Shown in pieces: positions 1-10,801 of a stretch of DNA of 64,000 nucleotides. A model generated the notes under the pieces. The model worked only from the letters and a program-made list of their open reading frames with translations, had not been told where the DNA came from and searched no databases. The stretch is from positions 372,001-436,000 of the forward strand of contig NZ_JAFBDZ010000002.1 in assembly GCF_016908495.1 (NCBI RefSeq), in the 5' to 3' direction. This stretch comes from Rossellomorea pakistanensis. Lineage in GTDB: Bacteria; Bacillota; Bacilli; Bacillales; Bacillaceae_B. Position 1 is the stretch's first letter. Each line of letters opens with the position of its first letter. The position numbers were made by a program, and so were the translations under genes.

Positions 1-140
1 TTGTGAAATAAACATTTGAATTCAATGTTATGCGTATGTAAATAGCACGTGCGAAATGGTTGTCGTCCATCCTTTAAGTAGATCTCGATGGGAATTCGTT
101 AGAGAAGAGGAAGGGCACTGTTCTACACTGAATGACAATT
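1..140. other. Left edge, no supported gene
   Basis: No reading frame here can be supported. A short open frame on the plus strand ends just before the hairpin element at 141, but it resembles no family I recognise. It could be the 3' end of a gene lying outside the window. Confidence 0.3.
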
Positions 141-267
141 AAAAAGGGAATGTCCTGAAAGGGTCTGGAACCACTACGATTATTCAAATATAGAAGATGT
201 TTGAGATTTCTTCTATATATTGAAGTTGTGGTTCGTAACACCTTGGTTTGGGGCAGCCCCTTTTTTT
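141..267 (+). repeat. Nested-hairpin intergenic element, copy 1
   Basis: This is an imperfect palindrome with two nested arms. The outer arms are AGGGAATGTCCTGAAA and TTTGGGGCAGCCCCTTT. The inner arms start with GGAACCAC (167-174) and end with GTGGTTC (228-234), and a further AT-rich stem, TATAGAAGA against TCTTCTATA, lies inside. The closing arm runs into a T-tract, so it may also act as a terminator for whatever lies to the left. Related copies are at 4341, 15163 and (inverted) 63721. Confidence 0.75.
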
Positions 268-371
268 ACTTTCATCAACTTGTAGAAAGTTATTGTTTAA
301 ATAAACTGCGCATGATAACAAGGTTTTGAATGACATGTGTGAATTTATTTTATTTTCTGTAAAATTTCCTA

Positions 372-400
372 TTGAATGTACGTACAAATTGTTTTAATAT
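372..400 (+). promoter_or_regulatory. Sigma-A-type promoter of araDBA
   Basis: A -35 box TTGAAT (372-377) is followed, after exactly 17 bp, by a -10 box TAATAT (395-400). The spacer carries an AraR-like operator, the arrangement expected for direct repression. Confidence 0.7.
376..389 (+). promoter_or_regulatory. AraR-like operator, upstream member of pair
   Basis: ATGTACGTACAAAT matches the known AraR operator core (TACGTACAA type) of Bacillus subtilis. It overlaps the promoter spacer. Its ACG core lies 43 bp from that of the operator at 419, about four helical turns, as in the cooperative pair of the B. subtilis ara operon. Confidence 0.75.
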
Positions 401-418
401 AAAATAAAATAACTATAA

Positions 419-432
419 ATATACGTATAAGT
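419..432 (+). promoter_or_regulatory. AraR-like operator, downstream member of pair
   Basis: ATATACGTATAAGT lies between the -10 box and the ribosome binding site of araD. It is the second site of a pair with 376, placed to block the start of transcription. Confidence 0.7.
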
Positions 433-452
433 AGAAAGGAAGGTGGATGGAA

Positions 453-1145
453 ATGCTGGAAGATTTAAAGCAACAAGTACTTGAAGCAAATCAGGCTCTC
501 CCAAAATATAAACTTGTTACTTTTACTTGGGGAAATGTAAGCGGTTTTAATCAGGAAAAACAATTGGTTGTTATAAAACCGAGTGGTGTACCTTATGACG
601 AACTTACTATAGAGAACTTAGTTGTTGTTGATCTTGAGGGAAACGTTGTTGAGGGAACTTTAAAACCGTCATCGGATACCCCCACTCATATTGTTCTGTA
701 TCGCCATTTCCCAAATATTAGAGGAGTTGTACATACCCATTCCCCATGGGCAACCAGTTGGGCCCAGGCTGGTCAGGGTATTCCTTGTCTAGGCACTACG
801 CAGGGTGATTATTTCTATGGAAAGGTCCCTTGTACGCGGAGCATGACCGACGCTGAAATCCAGAAAGACTACGAATGGGAAACAGGCAATGTCATCGTAG
901 AAACGTTTAAAAAGCAAAATATTGATCCTTCCACAATCCCTAGCGTACTCGTTCATAGCCACGCGCCTTTCAATTGGGGGAAAGATCCCCTTGAGGCAGT
1001 GCATAATGCAGTGGTCTTAGAAGAAGTTGCAAAAATGGCTTACCATACGTATCAAATTAACCGTGACATACCTGAATTGGATCAAGCTTTATTGGATAAA
1101 CACTATTTACGGAAACATGGAGTAAATGCTTATTACGGGCAGTGA
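453..1145 (+). CDS. araD: L-ribulose-5-phosphate 4-epimerase AraD
   Basis: Cytoplasmic class II aldolase-type epimerase that turns L-ribulose 5-phosphate into D-xylulose 5-phosphate, the last step of arabinose catabolism. The substrate-binding motifs GNVSG, KPSG and SSDTPTH appear in order, followed by the metal ligands in [12 protein letters not shown] and a later HSHAPF. An in-frame ATG at 447 abuts the GGTGG of the ribosome binding site, whereas the ATG at 453 sits at a proper distance and gives the N-terminus [13 protein letters not shown], very like the B. subtilis protein, so 453 was chosen (230 aa). It is the first gene of araD-araB-araA, an order different from araA-araB-araD of B. 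subtilis. Confidence 0.96.
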   Translation: MLEDLKQQVLEANQALPKYKLVTFTWGNVSGFNQEKQLVVIKPSGVPYDELTIENLVVVDLEGNVVEGTLKPSSDTPTHIVLYRHFPNIRGVVHTHSPWATSWAQAGQGIPCLGTTQGDYFYGKVPCTRSMTDAEIQKDYEWETGNVIVETFKKQNIDPSTIPSVLVHSHAPFNWGKDPLEAVHNAVVLEEVAKMAYHTYQINRDIPELDQALLDKHYLRKHGVNAYYGQ

Positions 1146-1166
1146 AAGTGAAAGGAGGAACTCTTT

Positions 1167-2867
1167 ATGACAAAGAAATACGCCATCGGAATTGATTATG
1201 GTACAGAGTCAGGTCGTGCTGTCTTAGTATCTCTTGCAAATGGTGAAGAAATAGCTGACCACGTGACCACTTATCGTCATGGAGTCATTGATGAACATTT
1301 ACCTGAAACTAGAGTGAAATTAGACTATGAATGGGCACTTCAACATCCTGCTGATTACATCGAAGTGTTAACGCAATCAATCCCTGTTGTTTTAAAAAAG
1401 GCTCAAGTGGACCCTCAAAATGTCATTGGCTTAGGCATAGACTTTACAGCCTGTACGATGCTTCCGATTGATGAGGAAGGCGTCCCGCTCTCCTTTAATG
1501 AAAGGTGGAGAAATCATCCGCATGGATGGGTGAAATTATGGAAGCATCATGCCGCTCAGGATGAAGCGAATAAGCTTAACCAAATCGCTGAAAAAGGGGC
1601 AGAACGATTTTTAAAACGCTATGGTGGGAAAATTTCATCTGAATGGATGATTGCGAAAATCTGGCAAATCCTCGATGAGTCGCCCGAAATCTATCAAGCT
1701 ACCGACCGTTTTGTAGAAGCTACGGATTGGGTGATTTCCCAATTAACAGGAAACCTTGTACGGAACAGTTGTACAGCGGGGTATAAGTCCATTTGGCATA
1801 AGCAGGATGGTTATCCTAGTGAGGCGTTTTTCCGATCTCTAGATCCTAGATTAGAAGATTTGACGAAGACAAAATTACGAGGGGAAATCGTCACCCTAGG
1901 CACTAAAGCCGGTGGACTAACAAAGGAGATTGCCCGCCAAATTGGTCTTTGTGAAGGAACTGCCGTAGCAGTTGGCAATGTGGATGCTCATGCTTCCGTT
2001 CCTGCCATGGGCGTCGTATCTCCTGGAAAAATGGTGATGACCATGGGGACTTCTATTTGTCATTTAGTACTTGGTCATGAGGAAAAGCACATCGAAGGAA
2101 TGTGTGGAGTCGTAGAAGATGGAATTATTCCAGGTTTTTATGGATATGAAGCAGGTCAATCAGCTGTTGGTGATATATTTGCCTGGTATGTGGACCAAGC
2201 CATTCCTGCATATGTGAAAGAAGCCGCTGAAAAAGACGGGATGAATGTCCATTCCTACTTAGAGGATAAAGCTTCTAAATATCGTCCAGGAGAAACAGGA
2301 CTATTGGCATTGGACTGGTGGAATGGGAATCGTTCTGTACTTGTGGATACTGAATTAAGTGGTCTTTTAATTGGAGCAACTGTACAAACGAAGCCGGAAG
2401 AAATCTACAGGACGCTCATAGAAGCGACTGCTTTTGGAACACGGAAAATTGTAGATGCTTTTCACTCTAATGGTGTACCGGTAGATGAATTATATGTTTG
2501 CGGAGGACTCCCGCAAAAAAATAAATTGTTGCTGCAAATTTATGCGGATGTAACGAATCGTACGATCAAAGTTGCGGATTCCAAGCAAACGCCTGCTTTA
2601 GGAGCTGCTATGTTCGGAGCTGTGGCTGCGGGTCGCATGGAGGGTGGATTTGAAACGATTGTAGAAGCTGCAGAACAAATGGCGCGGCTGAAGGAAGAAA
2701 CGATTGAACCGATAGCTGCCAATGTCGAAATCTATGATCAATTGTATCGTGAATATTCTACTCTCCATGACTATTTTGGACGTGGTGAAAATAATGTCAT
2801 GAAACGTCTGAAAGCGCTTAGAACCAACGAGAATGCTAGGAAGGGGAGATTTTATGTTGAAAACTAA
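1167..2867 (+). CDS. araB: L-ribulokinase AraB
   Basis: FGGY-family carbohydrate kinase (566 aa, near the 560 usual for Bacillus) that phosphorylates L-ribulose with ATP. The N-terminus carries the nucleotide-binding strand [16 protein letters not shown], the middle has [13 protein letters not shown], and the second actin-like domain has [14 protein letters not shown] and the late motif [17 protein letters not shown]. It starts 21 bp after araD behind the ribosome binding site AAAGGAGG. Its last 14 bases overlap the start of araA in another frame, which implies translational coupling. Confidence 0.96.
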   Translation: MTKKYAIGIDYGTESGRAVLVSLANGEEIADHVTTYRHGVIDEHLPETRVKLDYEWALQHPADYIEVLTQSIPVVLKKAQVDPQNVIGLGIDFTACTMLPIDEEGVPLSFNERWRNHPHGWVKLWKHHAAQDEANKLNQIAEKGAERFLKRYGGKISSEWMIAKIWQILDESPEIYQATDRFVEATDWVISQLTGNLVRNSCTAGYKSIWHKQDGYPSEAFFRSLDPRLEDLTKTKLRGEIVTLGTKAGGLTKEIARQIGLCEGTAVAVGNVDAHASVPAMGVVSPGKMVMTMGTSICHLVLGHEEKHIEGMCGVVEDGIIPGFYGYEAGQSAVGDIFAWYVDQAIPAYVKEAAEKDGMNVHSYLEDKASKYRPGETGLLALDWWNGNRSVLVDTELSGLLIGATVQTKPEEIYRTLIEATAFGTRKIVDAFHSNGVPVDELYVCGGLPQKNKLLLQIYADVTNRTIKVADSKQTPALGAAMFGAVAAGRMEGGFETIVEAAEQMARLKEETIEPIAANVEIYDQLYREYSTLHDYFGRGENNVMKRLKALRTNENARKGRFYVEN

Positions 2868-4338
2868 ACCTTATGAATTTTGGTTTGTAACCGGGAGTCA
2901 GCATTTGTATGGGGATGATGCCTTAAAAGAAGTCGGGAGTCATTCTAAAGAAATGATTGATCAAATGAATGAACAGGGCGATTTATCTTACCCGATTGTG
3001 TTTAAATCTGTTTTAACTACTTCGAAGGACATCCATAAAATAATGGTAGAAGCAAATGCTGATGAAAAATGTGCAGGGCTGATAACATGGATGCATACCT
3101 TTTCACCAGCTAAAATGTGGATTGCTGGATTGAAGGCGCTGCAGAAGCCACTGCTTCATTTGCATACGCAATATAATAGGGAAATCCCTTGGGAGTCTAT
3201 TGATATGGACTTTATGAATTTGAATCAATCCGCTCATGGGGATCGGGAGTATGGCTTTATGGTTTCACGGATGAATATCGCTCGGAAGGTTGTTGTTGGT
3301 CATTGGCAAGACGAATCCGTCATTGAGAAGGTTTCGGGCTGGATGAAAACGGCTGTTGCTTTTACCGAAGGAACGAACATCCGTGTAGCCCGGTTCGGGG
3401 ATAATATGCGTAACGTAGCCGTTACAGATGGTGATAAGGTAGAAGCTCAAATGAAATTCGGTTGGACGGTTGATTATTATGGAATCGGTGATTTAGTAGA
3501 GGAAATGGAAGGAATAACAGACAAGCAAGTGGATGAACTATTTCGTGAGTACCAACAGTTATATGACCTCCCAGAAGAAGCGGGACAGGAGGGTGAAGTG
3601 CAGGGTTCCATTAAAGAACAAGCACGCATAGAACTCGGCTTGAAGTCTTTTTTGAACTCGAGAAATTATAATGCTTTTACTACCAATTTTGAAGACCTTC
3701 ATGGGATGAAGCAATTACCTGGTTTAGCTGTTCAACGCTTAATGGCCGAGGGATACGGTTTTGCAGGAGAAGGCGATTGGAAAACAGCCGCCTTGCTTCG
3801 GATGATGAAAATCATCGCAAACAATGAAGGTACCTCATTTATGGAAGATTATACGTACCATCTAGAAAAAGGGAAAGAAATGATATTAGGATCACATATG
3901 TTAGAAATCTGTCCTACCGTTTCAGCTACAAAACCGAGAATTGTCGTTCACCCCTTATCTATGGGTGATCGTGAAGCTCCAGCTCGACTTGTATTTGATG
4001 GTCAAGGAGGAGAAGGGATTAATGTGTCGCTTGTGGAAATGGGTGGACGTTATCGATTGATCATTAATGAACTGCAGGCACATCAGCCAGAAGTCGAAAC
4101 ACCTCTTTTACCAGTGGCAAAGGTGATCTGGGAACCGAAACCGTCCTTATCGGAAGCAACAGAAGCATGGATTCATGCAGGGGGAGCCCACCATACAGTA
4201 TTTTCGTTCCATGTGACTACCGATCAACTTTATGATTTTACTGAAATGGCGAAAATTGAGTGTGTTGTTATTGATAAAGATTTAAAAATGAGGCAGTTCC
4301 GTAATGAGTTGAAATGGAATCAAGCTATCTGGGGTTAA
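2854..4338 (+). CDS. araA: L-arabinose isomerase AraA
   Basis: Cytoplasmic metal-dependent isomerase that turns L-arabinose into L-ribulose, the entry step of the pathway. The N-terminus [16 protein letters not shown] is diagnostic. The metal and catalytic motifs follow in the family order: [35 protein letters not shown] and [11 protein letters not shown]. The start at 2854 was preferred over 2833 because AAGGGGAG lies a few bases before it and because the product (494 aa) then matches family length. It overlaps the end of araB by 14 bases and is the last gene of the operon. Confidence 0.97.
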   Translation: MLKTKPYEFWFVTGSQHLYGDDALKEVGSHSKEMIDQMNEQGDLSYPIVFKSVLTTSKDIHKIMVEANADEKCAGLITWMHTFSPAKMWIAGLKALQKPLLHLHTQYNREIPWESIDMDFMNLNQSAHGDREYGFMVSRMNIARKVVVGHWQDESVIEKVSGWMKTAVAFTEGTNIRVARFGDNMRNVAVTDGDKVEAQMKFGWTVDYYGIGDLVEEMEGITDKQVDELFREYQQLYDLPEEAGQEGEVQGSIKEQARIELGLKSFLNSRNYNAFTTNFEDLHGMKQLPGLAVQRLMAEGYGFAGEGDWKTAALLRMMKIIANNEGTSFMEDYTYHLEKGKEMILGSHMLEICPTVSATKPRIVVHPLSMGDREAPARLVFDGQGGEGINVSLVEMGGRYRLIINELQAHQPEVETPLLPVAKVIWEPKPSLSEATEAWIHAGGAHHTVFSFHVTTDQLYDFTEMAKIECVVIDKDLKMRQFRNELKWNQAIWG

Positions 4339-4340
4339 GG

Positions 4341-4470
4341 AAAAGAGGGTTGTCCATAAGGAGGCAGGAACCACTATGATTGTTCATATATGGAAGGTGC
4401 CTTGAGGTTTTCTTCTATATATTGAAGTTGTGGTTCCCGGCACCTGGGTTTTTGGAAAATCTCTTCTCTT
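4341..4470 (+). repeat. Nested-hairpin intergenic element, copy 2
   Basis: It begins right after the araA stop. Inner arms GGAACCAC and GTGGTTCC enclose the same AT-rich core (CTTCTATATATTGAAG) as copy 1, and the outer arms are degenerate (AGAGGGTTGTCC against GGAAAATCTCTTCT). Its position suggests that it also ends the araDBA transcript. Confidence 0.75.
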
Positions 4471-4554
4471 CTATGACTCATGTGATTAATTAAGAAATTA
4501 TACCTTACGATGACAGTTAGAGAGTAATGAGTGGTTTAAACTATCTGATTTTAT

Positions 4555-4568
4555 ATATACGTACAAGT
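4555..4568 (+). promoter_or_regulatory. AraR-like operator before the sugar-binding protein gene
   Basis: ATATACGTACAAGT is identical to the operator at 10644. No convincing partner site lies 42 bp away, so this appears to be a single operator. A possible promoter (TTGACC at 4594, TATCAT at 4617, 17-bp spacer) lies downstream. Confidence 0.7.
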
Positions 4569-4673
4569 TAATTCCGAATTATCGAAAAACTCATTGACCA
4601 ATTTAAGGTTGATTGATATCATTCTATTTAACCCAATCTTATTCATTAACAGAAATAGTATTTTAGTCTGTTA

Positions 4674-4687
4674 TGTATGCGCTATCA
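4674..4687 (+). promoter_or_regulatory. cre-like site for CcpA
   Basis: TGTATGCGCTATCA matches the cre consensus TGNAARCGNWWWCA with one mismatch. It lies about 115 bp before the binding-protein gene, so carbon catabolite repression of arabino-oligosaccharide uptake is likely. Confidence 0.5.
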
Positions 4688-4803
4688 TTTTTGAATTTTA
4701 GAATCTTTTTATATAGGCAGATTAGAAGCTGCTTTCTACAGGGCAGTATTCGTTATTGAAGGAAGTCATTAAAATCTCTTTATTCTAGAAAGGGGAAAGT
4801 ATT

Positions 4804-6135
4804 GTGAAAAAAAGCTTGTTAGTTCTACTTTTTGGTCTACTATCACTAATTTTGGTTGCATGTGGAGGAAAGGATGAAGCCTCTAGTGAAGCGCAAGAGG
4901 AGGAAGTAATTGGAGGAGATATCGAAGGAGCTACGGAATTGACCTTCTGGACATTTGTCGGCCAACACGTAGATTTATTCAGAGATTCGGCTGAACGATG
5001 GAATAAGGAAAATCCCGATCGTCCTATCAAACTAGTAGCAGAGACGTATCCTTATGATCAAATGCATAATAATTTACTGATGGCTTTACAGGCTGGAAAA
5101 GGAGCTCCAGACATTGTCGACATTGAGCAAAGTAAGTATGCTAATTATATGCAAGGAGAACCACAACTTTTACCCCTAAACGATTATGTAGAACCAGTTC
5201 TTGAAGATTCTGTAAGTTCCCGTTTTGAAATGTATGCTAAAGATGGGAAATACTATGGAGCACCGACACACGTTGGAGCTACAGTAATGTACTACAATAC
5301 AGAAATCATGGATCAAGCAGGGGTAGATATTGATTCTATCCAAACATGGGATGACTTCGTAGAAGCTGGAAAAAAAGTGGTTGAAAACACGGATGCGGTT
5401 ATGTGGAATGTGGGGACTACTGACTATTTAATGGACTTCTTCCCAATGGTTTCACAACGTGGTTCCGACTTCTTTAATGAAGAGGGTGAGGTTATATTAG
5501 ATAATAAAGCAAATATAGAAACCCTACAATTTTTGCAAGACGTCCTTTATAAACATGAAATCGCTGAATTAACTCCTGGGGGTATGAACCAAACGGAAGA
5601 GTACTATGGTTATATGAATGATGGGAACGCAGCAACAGTTCTTGCTCCACTATGGTACATGGGACGGTTCCTTGATAATATGCCCGATTTGAAAGGGAAG
5701 ATGGCCATTCGCCCACTTCCGGCATGGGAGGAAGGTGGAGATCGTACAGCTGGCATGGGAGGAACAGGAACAGTTGTTACCAATCAAACGGAACATGCAG
5801 AGCTTGCGAAAGAATTCTTGGCATTTACGAAATTATCTAAAGAAGGAAATATCAATCTTTGGAAGGTGTTAGGATTTGATCCACCACGCTGGGATGTGTG
5901 GGAGAGTGAAGAAGTAAGAGAAGACAATAAATACTATGAATACTTTGGTCCAGGAACTTTCGACACACTTCTAGAAATAAAAGATGAAATCAATGAAATT
6001 CATTTAACAGAGCATACTCCTGATGTTGCAACGGAATATAATACAAATGTGGCTGAAAGCGTATTGAGGCAACAAACTCAATCGCCTGAAGAAGCATTGA
6101 AGGCAGCAACAGATAAAATTAGAGGTATGAAATAA
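4804..6135 (+). CDS. araN: Arabino-oligosaccharide ABC transporter, binding lipoprotein (AraN-like)
   Basis: Extracellular solute-binding protein of family 1 (443 aa), anchored outside the membrane. The N-terminus is a lipoprotein signal with lipobox LVAC and Cys20, followed by an acidic linker. The rest has typical sugar-binding-protein features: ELTFWTFVGQH near the start and a Trp/Tyr-rich C-terminal half. The start is GTG behind GAAAGGGGAAAG. Size and neighbourhood (arabinofuranosidase and two permeases follow) fit AraN, the arabino-oligosaccharide binder of the AraNPQ importer. The substrate is inferred from context; family 1 proteins bind many sugars. Confidence 0.85.
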   Translation: MKKSLLVLLFGLLSLILVACGGKDEASSEAQEEEVIGGDIEGATELTFWTFVGQHVDLFRDSAERWNKENPDRPIKLVAETYPYDQMHNNLLMALQAGKGAPDIVDIEQSKYANYMQGEPQLLPLNDYVEPVLEDSVSSRFEMYAKDGKYYGAPTHVGATVMYYNTEIMDQAGVDIDSIQTWDDFVEAGKKVVENTDAVMWNVGTTDYLMDFFPMVSQRGSDFFNEEGEVILDNKANIETLQFLQDVLYKHEIAELTPGGMNQTEEYYGYMNDGNAATVLAPLWYMGRFLDNMPDLKGKMAIRPLPAWEEGGDRTAGMGGTGTVVTNQTEHAELAKEFLAFTKLSKEGNINLWKVLGFDPPRWDVWESEEVREDNKYYEYFGPGTFDTLLEIKDEINEIHLTEHTPDVATEYNTNVAESVLRQQTQSPEEALKAATDKIRGMK

Positions 6136-6146
6136 GTGTAATGAAA

Positions 6147-6184
6147 AGGCAGTGAGGGATGTGTTTCCTCCCTGTCTTTTTTTG
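6147..6184 (+). terminator. Intrinsic terminator after araN
   Basis: A GC-rich stem (AGGCAGTGAGG pairing imperfectly with CCTCCCTGTCT) is followed by seven T. It separates the binding-protein gene from the next promoter. Confidence 0.75.
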
Positions 6185-6238
6185 TACTGGCGGTTTTTAA
6201 GTGAAATTCAGATAATTCATAAAAATATAAAAAACTTA

Positions 6239-6267
6239 TTGAAAAAAGCGCTATATTTAGCTATACT
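6239..6267 (+). promoter_or_regulatory. Sigma-A-type promoter of abfA-araPQ
   Basis: TTGAAA (6239-6244), a 17-bp spacer and TATACT (6262-6267) form a good promoter just after the araN terminator. Two AraR-like sites lie downstream of the expected start point. Confidence 0.7.
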
Positions 6268-6280
6268 TTTAATTGGCAGC

Positions 6281-6294
6281 TTATACGTACATCT
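6281..6294 (+). promoter_or_regulatory. AraR-like operator, first of pair before abfA
   Basis: TTATACGTACATCT lies about 14 bp after the -10 box. Its ACG core is 42 bp from the CG of the weaker site at 6323. Confidence 0.6.
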
Positions 6295-6322
6295 TAAATT
6301 TTTTGGTGGATTGGTTATAAAG

Positions 6323-6336
6323 ATGTTCGTATATCA
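6323..6336 (+). promoter_or_regulatory. Weaker AraR-like operator, second of pair before abfA
   Basis: ATGTTCGTATATCA is a degenerate match, supported mainly by its exact 42-bp phase from 6281, the same spacing as the pair before the second arabinofuranosidase gene. Confidence 0.45.
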
Positions 6337-6368
6337 ACCTTTATTCGGTAAAAAAACTCTTTGATATT

Positions 6369-7955
<1,587 letters not shown>

Positions 7956-8037
7956 GATCGAATGTTGTTTCAGTGCAATCAGAATAAAAGCAGCTACAGC
8001 TCCAACACTTCGATTAGTTACTGAGGAGGAGGATCCT

Positions 8038-8982
8038 ATGAAAACGGTGTACACCAGAACAAAACTGCAATCGAAGGCTCAAAAAGATCCGAGCAAATTA
8101 TTAAGAATCTTAAATTCTAAAAAAGTAGTTCCATACATTTTTGTTTCGCCATTTATTCTTTCATTTTTGGTCTTGACGCTATACCCTGCAATACAGGGAA
8201 TCACAATGAGTTTCCAAAGTATTTTGCCTGGGCAAGTTGAATTCATTGGTATGCAAAATTACACGAGGGTACCGAACGCAACCTTTTACAAAGCTTTATC
8301 AAATACAAGCATCTATGTCATCCTGACTGTATTGATCCTCACGATTGTTCCTATGATGCTTGCTGTGTTTTTAAACTCAAAAATCGTTAAATTCAAAACT
8401 CTATTTCGAGCTTCGCTGTTTGTTCCAGCTTTAACATCCACAATTGTAGGTGGTATGATTTTTCGTTTAATGTTTGGGGAACAAGAATCAGCCGCTGCGA
8501 ATCAATTCATCAGTTTTCTTGGGTTTGATCCAGTCAACTGGCGCTTTACTGCCTGGTCTGGAATGTTATTAATGGTATTATTAGCATCATGGCGTTGGAT
8601 TGGAGTAAACTTGCTTTATTTTTTGGCAGCGCTTCAAAATATCCCTGATGAATTGTACGAAGCTGCTGATATCGACGGGGCATCTCGCTTTCAAAAGCTG
8701 TTATTTATCACCCTTCCGCAATTGAAACCGATTATTATTTTTGTGAGTACAATTACGATCATCAATGGATTTCGAATGTTTGAGGAAAGTTTTGTTTTCT
8801 GGGAAGCTGGCTCTCCAGGGAACATCGGTTTGTCCGTAGTAGGGTACATTTACCAGCAGGGAATTCAACAAAATGATATGGGATTCGGTGCAGCCATTGG
8901 CGTTGTGTTGATGTTGATCATCTTTGTCGTCAGCTTCATCTACCTTATCATGACAGGTGCCTTCAAGAAGGGGGAAGCTTAA
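8038..8982 (+). CDS. araP: ABC transporter permease, MalF type (AraP-like)
   Basis: Integral membrane permease (314 aa) with about six hydrophobic segments. The first is PYIFVSPFILSFLVLTLYPA, after a charged cytoplasmic N-terminus. The ATPase-contact loop (EAA motif) ELYEAADIDGASRFQKLLF is present in the C-terminal half. It forms the membrane channel with the next gene, whose start codon follows its stop directly. By context it is the AraP subunit for arabino-oligosaccharides. Confidence 0.88.
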   Translation: MKTVYTRTKLQSKAQKDPSKLLRILNSKKVVPYIFVSPFILSFLVLTLYPAIQGITMSFQSILPGQVEFIGMQNYTRVPNATFYKALSNTSIYVILTVLILTIVPMMLAVFLNSKIVKFKTLFRASLFVPALTSTIVGGMIFRLMFGEQESAAANQFISFLGFDPVNWRFTAWSGMLLMVLLASWRWIGVNLLYFLAALQNIPDELYEAADIDGASRFQKLLFITLPQLKPIIIFVSTITIINGFRMFEESFVFWEAGSPGNIGLSVVGYIYQQGIQQNDMGFGAAIGVVLMLIIFVVSFIYLIMTGAFKKGEA

Positions 8983-9819
8983 ATGAAAAAGAAAAATACG
9001 GTTCTCAAGTGGTTCGCCAATATCGCATTTGTGATCATCTCTTTAATCGCCTTGTTTCCCATTATCAGCTTATTCATCTCATCCTTTATGCCTTCCTCTG
9101 TTCTGATGAGGAATGGAATTACATTTAATATCAATGTGGAACAATTAAGTTTCGATAACTATACCTATATCTTAACCCAATCAGCTGATTATTGGACATG
9201 GTATGGGAATAGCTTAATCATTTCATTGATTACGATCGTTCTTTCGCTTATTTTTTCATCAATGGTCGGCTATGCATTGGCTATGTATGACTTTAAAGGT
9301 AGTAATCTATTCTTTGTTCTCGTCTTGTTCATCTTGATGGTGCCATTTGAGATCTTGATGCTACCTCTATTTCAAATGATGATTGATACTCAACTGATTA
9401 ATACTTACTTTGCTGTCGTGCTCCCGATGGTCGTTGCGCCGGTGGCTGTCTTTTTCTTTAGACAATATGCGTTAGGACTGCCGAAAGAACTTATGGATGC
9501 GGCACGGATTGATGGTGCAACGGAATATGGTATTTTCTTTAGAATAATGCTGCCATTAATGGGGCCCTCACTTGCGGCCATTGCGATATTGCAAGGCTTA
9601 GCGAGCTGGAATAACTTCCTTTGGCCATTATTAGTTCTTCGCTCGAATGATATGTTTACGTTACCTATTGGGTTAGCAACATTGTTAACGCCTTATGGCA
9701 ATAACTATGATGTCTTAATCGCGGGGTCTGTTATGACCATCATTCCGATCATCTTATTATTCATCTTCTTCCAACGTTATTTTGTATCTGGCTTAACGGT
9801 TGGTGGAGTAAAAGGATAA
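8983..9819 (+). CDS. araQ: ABC transporter permease, MalG type (AraQ-like)
   Basis: Second channel subunit (278 aa), with about six membrane segments and the EAA loop ELMDAARIDGATEYGIFF. It ends with the MalG-type C-terminus YFVSGLTVGGVKG. The start codon abuts the stop of araP, and its ribosome binding site AAGAAGGGGG lies inside araP. No ATPase gene is present in the window, so the importer probably borrows a shared ATPase, as B. subtilis AraNPQ uses MsmX. Confidence 0.88.
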   Translation: MKKKNTVLKWFANIAFVIISLIALFPIISLFISSFMPSSVLMRNGITFNINVEQLSFDNYTYILTQSADYWTWYGNSLIISLITIVLSLIFSSMVGYALAMYDFKGSNLFFVLVLFILMVPFEILMLPLFQMMIDTQLINTYFAVVLPMVVAPVAVFFFRQYALGLPKELMDAARIDGATEYGIFFRIMLPLMGPSLAAIAILQGLASWNNFLWPLLVLRSNDMFTLPIGLATLLTPYGNNYDVLIAGSVMTIIPIILLFIFFQRYFVSGLTVGGVKG

Positions 9820-9835
9820 TCTTTTACGGGCTCTC

Positions 9836-9860
9836 TATACAGGGGCCCGGTTATTTCTTC
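9836..9860 (+). terminator. Weak terminator after araQ
   Basis: A short stem (CGGGCTC against GGGCCCG with an AT-rich loop) is followed by a poor T-run. It may allow partial read-through into the next gene. Confidence 0.4.
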
Positions 9861-9918
9861 TATTCATTTTTTCATAATATATTAGGGTATCAGTTGTCAA
9901 AAAGGTGGTTTTTTTGCA

Positions 9919-10542
9919 ATGAAAGCTAATGGAGTGGTTACATCAATCGATCAATTATTGAGCTGGGTGACACGTCTGGCCTGGTTAAATTTATTATTTA
10001 TCATTGGAACACTTGCGGGTTTTTTTCTACTGGGTCTCTTTCCGGCTTTGACTGCCTGTCTTGGAGTTGCAAGAAAATGGTTGAAAGGAAATAGGACTCT
10101 TCCAGTATGGAAGACTTTTTGGCACTTATACCGAAATGAGTGGAAGCTCGCCAACGGGTTAGGACTTGGGTTATTGTTCGTGGGGGGGATTCTTTACCTC
10201 AACTATCTAATTATTAAGTCAGCAGAGGGTGAAGTGTTATTTATCATTCCGTTTGCTTTTTATGGAATATTATTTTTTTATGGTTTAATCGTCCTCTGGA
10301 TCTTTCCGCTAATTGTCCATTATAAAGCTAAACTTAGCCAGCAGATAAAAAATGCAGTCATCATAGGGGTAACAAAAATATATATATCTTTCGGGATGGC
10401 TGTACTATGGTTTGCTGTCGGTTATTATTCACTTATGCTTCCCTCGTTATTTCCGTTCTTTTCCTTTACTTTCCTATTCATTGGGTGGATGTGGCTGGCA
10501 CTACAAGTGTTTATGAAAATCCCGTCTACTAAAAATCATTGA
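9919..10542 (+). CDS. YesL-like (DUF624) integral membrane protein
   Basis: A 207-residue protein with about five hydrophobic segments and the DUF624 signature region: LFPALTACLGVARKW after the first segment and WKTFWHLYRNEWKLANGLG thereafter. Proteins of this family are usually encoded beside sugar-binding-protein-dependent importers for plant polysaccharides. The biochemical role is not known. The ribosome binding site is AAAGGTGG ten bases before ATG. It follows araQ by 99 bp and precedes a strong terminator, so it is the last gene of the uptake unit. Confidence 0.8.
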   Translation: MKANGVVTSIDQLLSWVTRLAWLNLLFIIGTLAGFFLLGLFPALTACLGVARKWLKGNRTLPVWKTFWHLYRNEWKLANGLGLGLLFVGGILYLNYLIIKSAEGEVLFIIPFAFYGILFFYGLIVLWIFPLIVHYKAKLSQQIKNAVIIGVTKIYISFGMAVLWFAVGYYSLMLPSLFPFFSFTFLFIGWMWLALQVFMKIPSTKNH

Positions 10543-10545
10543 TTT

Positions 10546-10594
10546 AAAAAACTACCCGGACTTTTATTTTAGAAAAGGTCCAGGTAGTTTTTTT
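10546..10594 (+). terminator. Strong intrinsic terminator after the YesL-like gene
   Basis: AACTACCCGGACTTTT pairs with AAAAGGTCCAGGTAGTT, and seven T follow. Confidence 0.9.
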
Positions 10595-10612
10595 GGAATC
10601 TTCTAAAATATA

Positions 10613-10641
10613 TTGACAAAGATTCGGAGCTCTTTTACTCT
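10613..10641 (+). promoter_or_regulatory. Promoter of the second GH51 gene
   Basis: A consensus -35 TTGACA (10613-10618) is followed after 17 bp by TACTCT, a poor -10. An operator overlaps the expected start point at 10644. Confidence 0.55.
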
Positions 10642-10643
10642 AT

Positions 10644-10657
10644 ATATACGTACAAGT
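10644..10657 (+). promoter_or_regulatory. AraR-like operator, first of pair before the second GH51 gene
   Basis: ATATACGTACAAGT is identical to the site at 4555 and overlaps the expected transcription start. Confidence 0.72.
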
Positions 10658-10685
10658 CTTGTTTTTTTAAATTTATAACAATTTC

Positions 10686-10699
10686 ATATACGGTTAAGT
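10686..10699 (+). promoter_or_regulatory. AraR-like operator, second of pair before the second GH51 gene
   Basis: ATATACGGTTAAGT shares ATATACG and AAGT with the site at 10644 and starts exactly 42 bp after it, so both would lie on the same DNA face. Confidence 0.5.
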
Positions 10700-10801
10700 T
10701 GTTGGGAGTAGCCGACACAGTTTATCGTCCTTTAATACCCTTTTGGATGGATAAATATTCTCGGTGAAGAGACAAAATGAATTTTATTTAGAGGTGATCG
10801 A

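Noticed and set aside
141-267. Insertion sequence
   Set aside because: Copies of this element are only about 120 bp, carry no transposase, and no target duplication could be seen; it was kept as a repeat family.
6152-6364. Open frame of 70 codons between araN and abfA
   Set aside because: It crosses the araN terminator, the abfA promoter and two operator sites, and has no ribosome binding site or family likeness.
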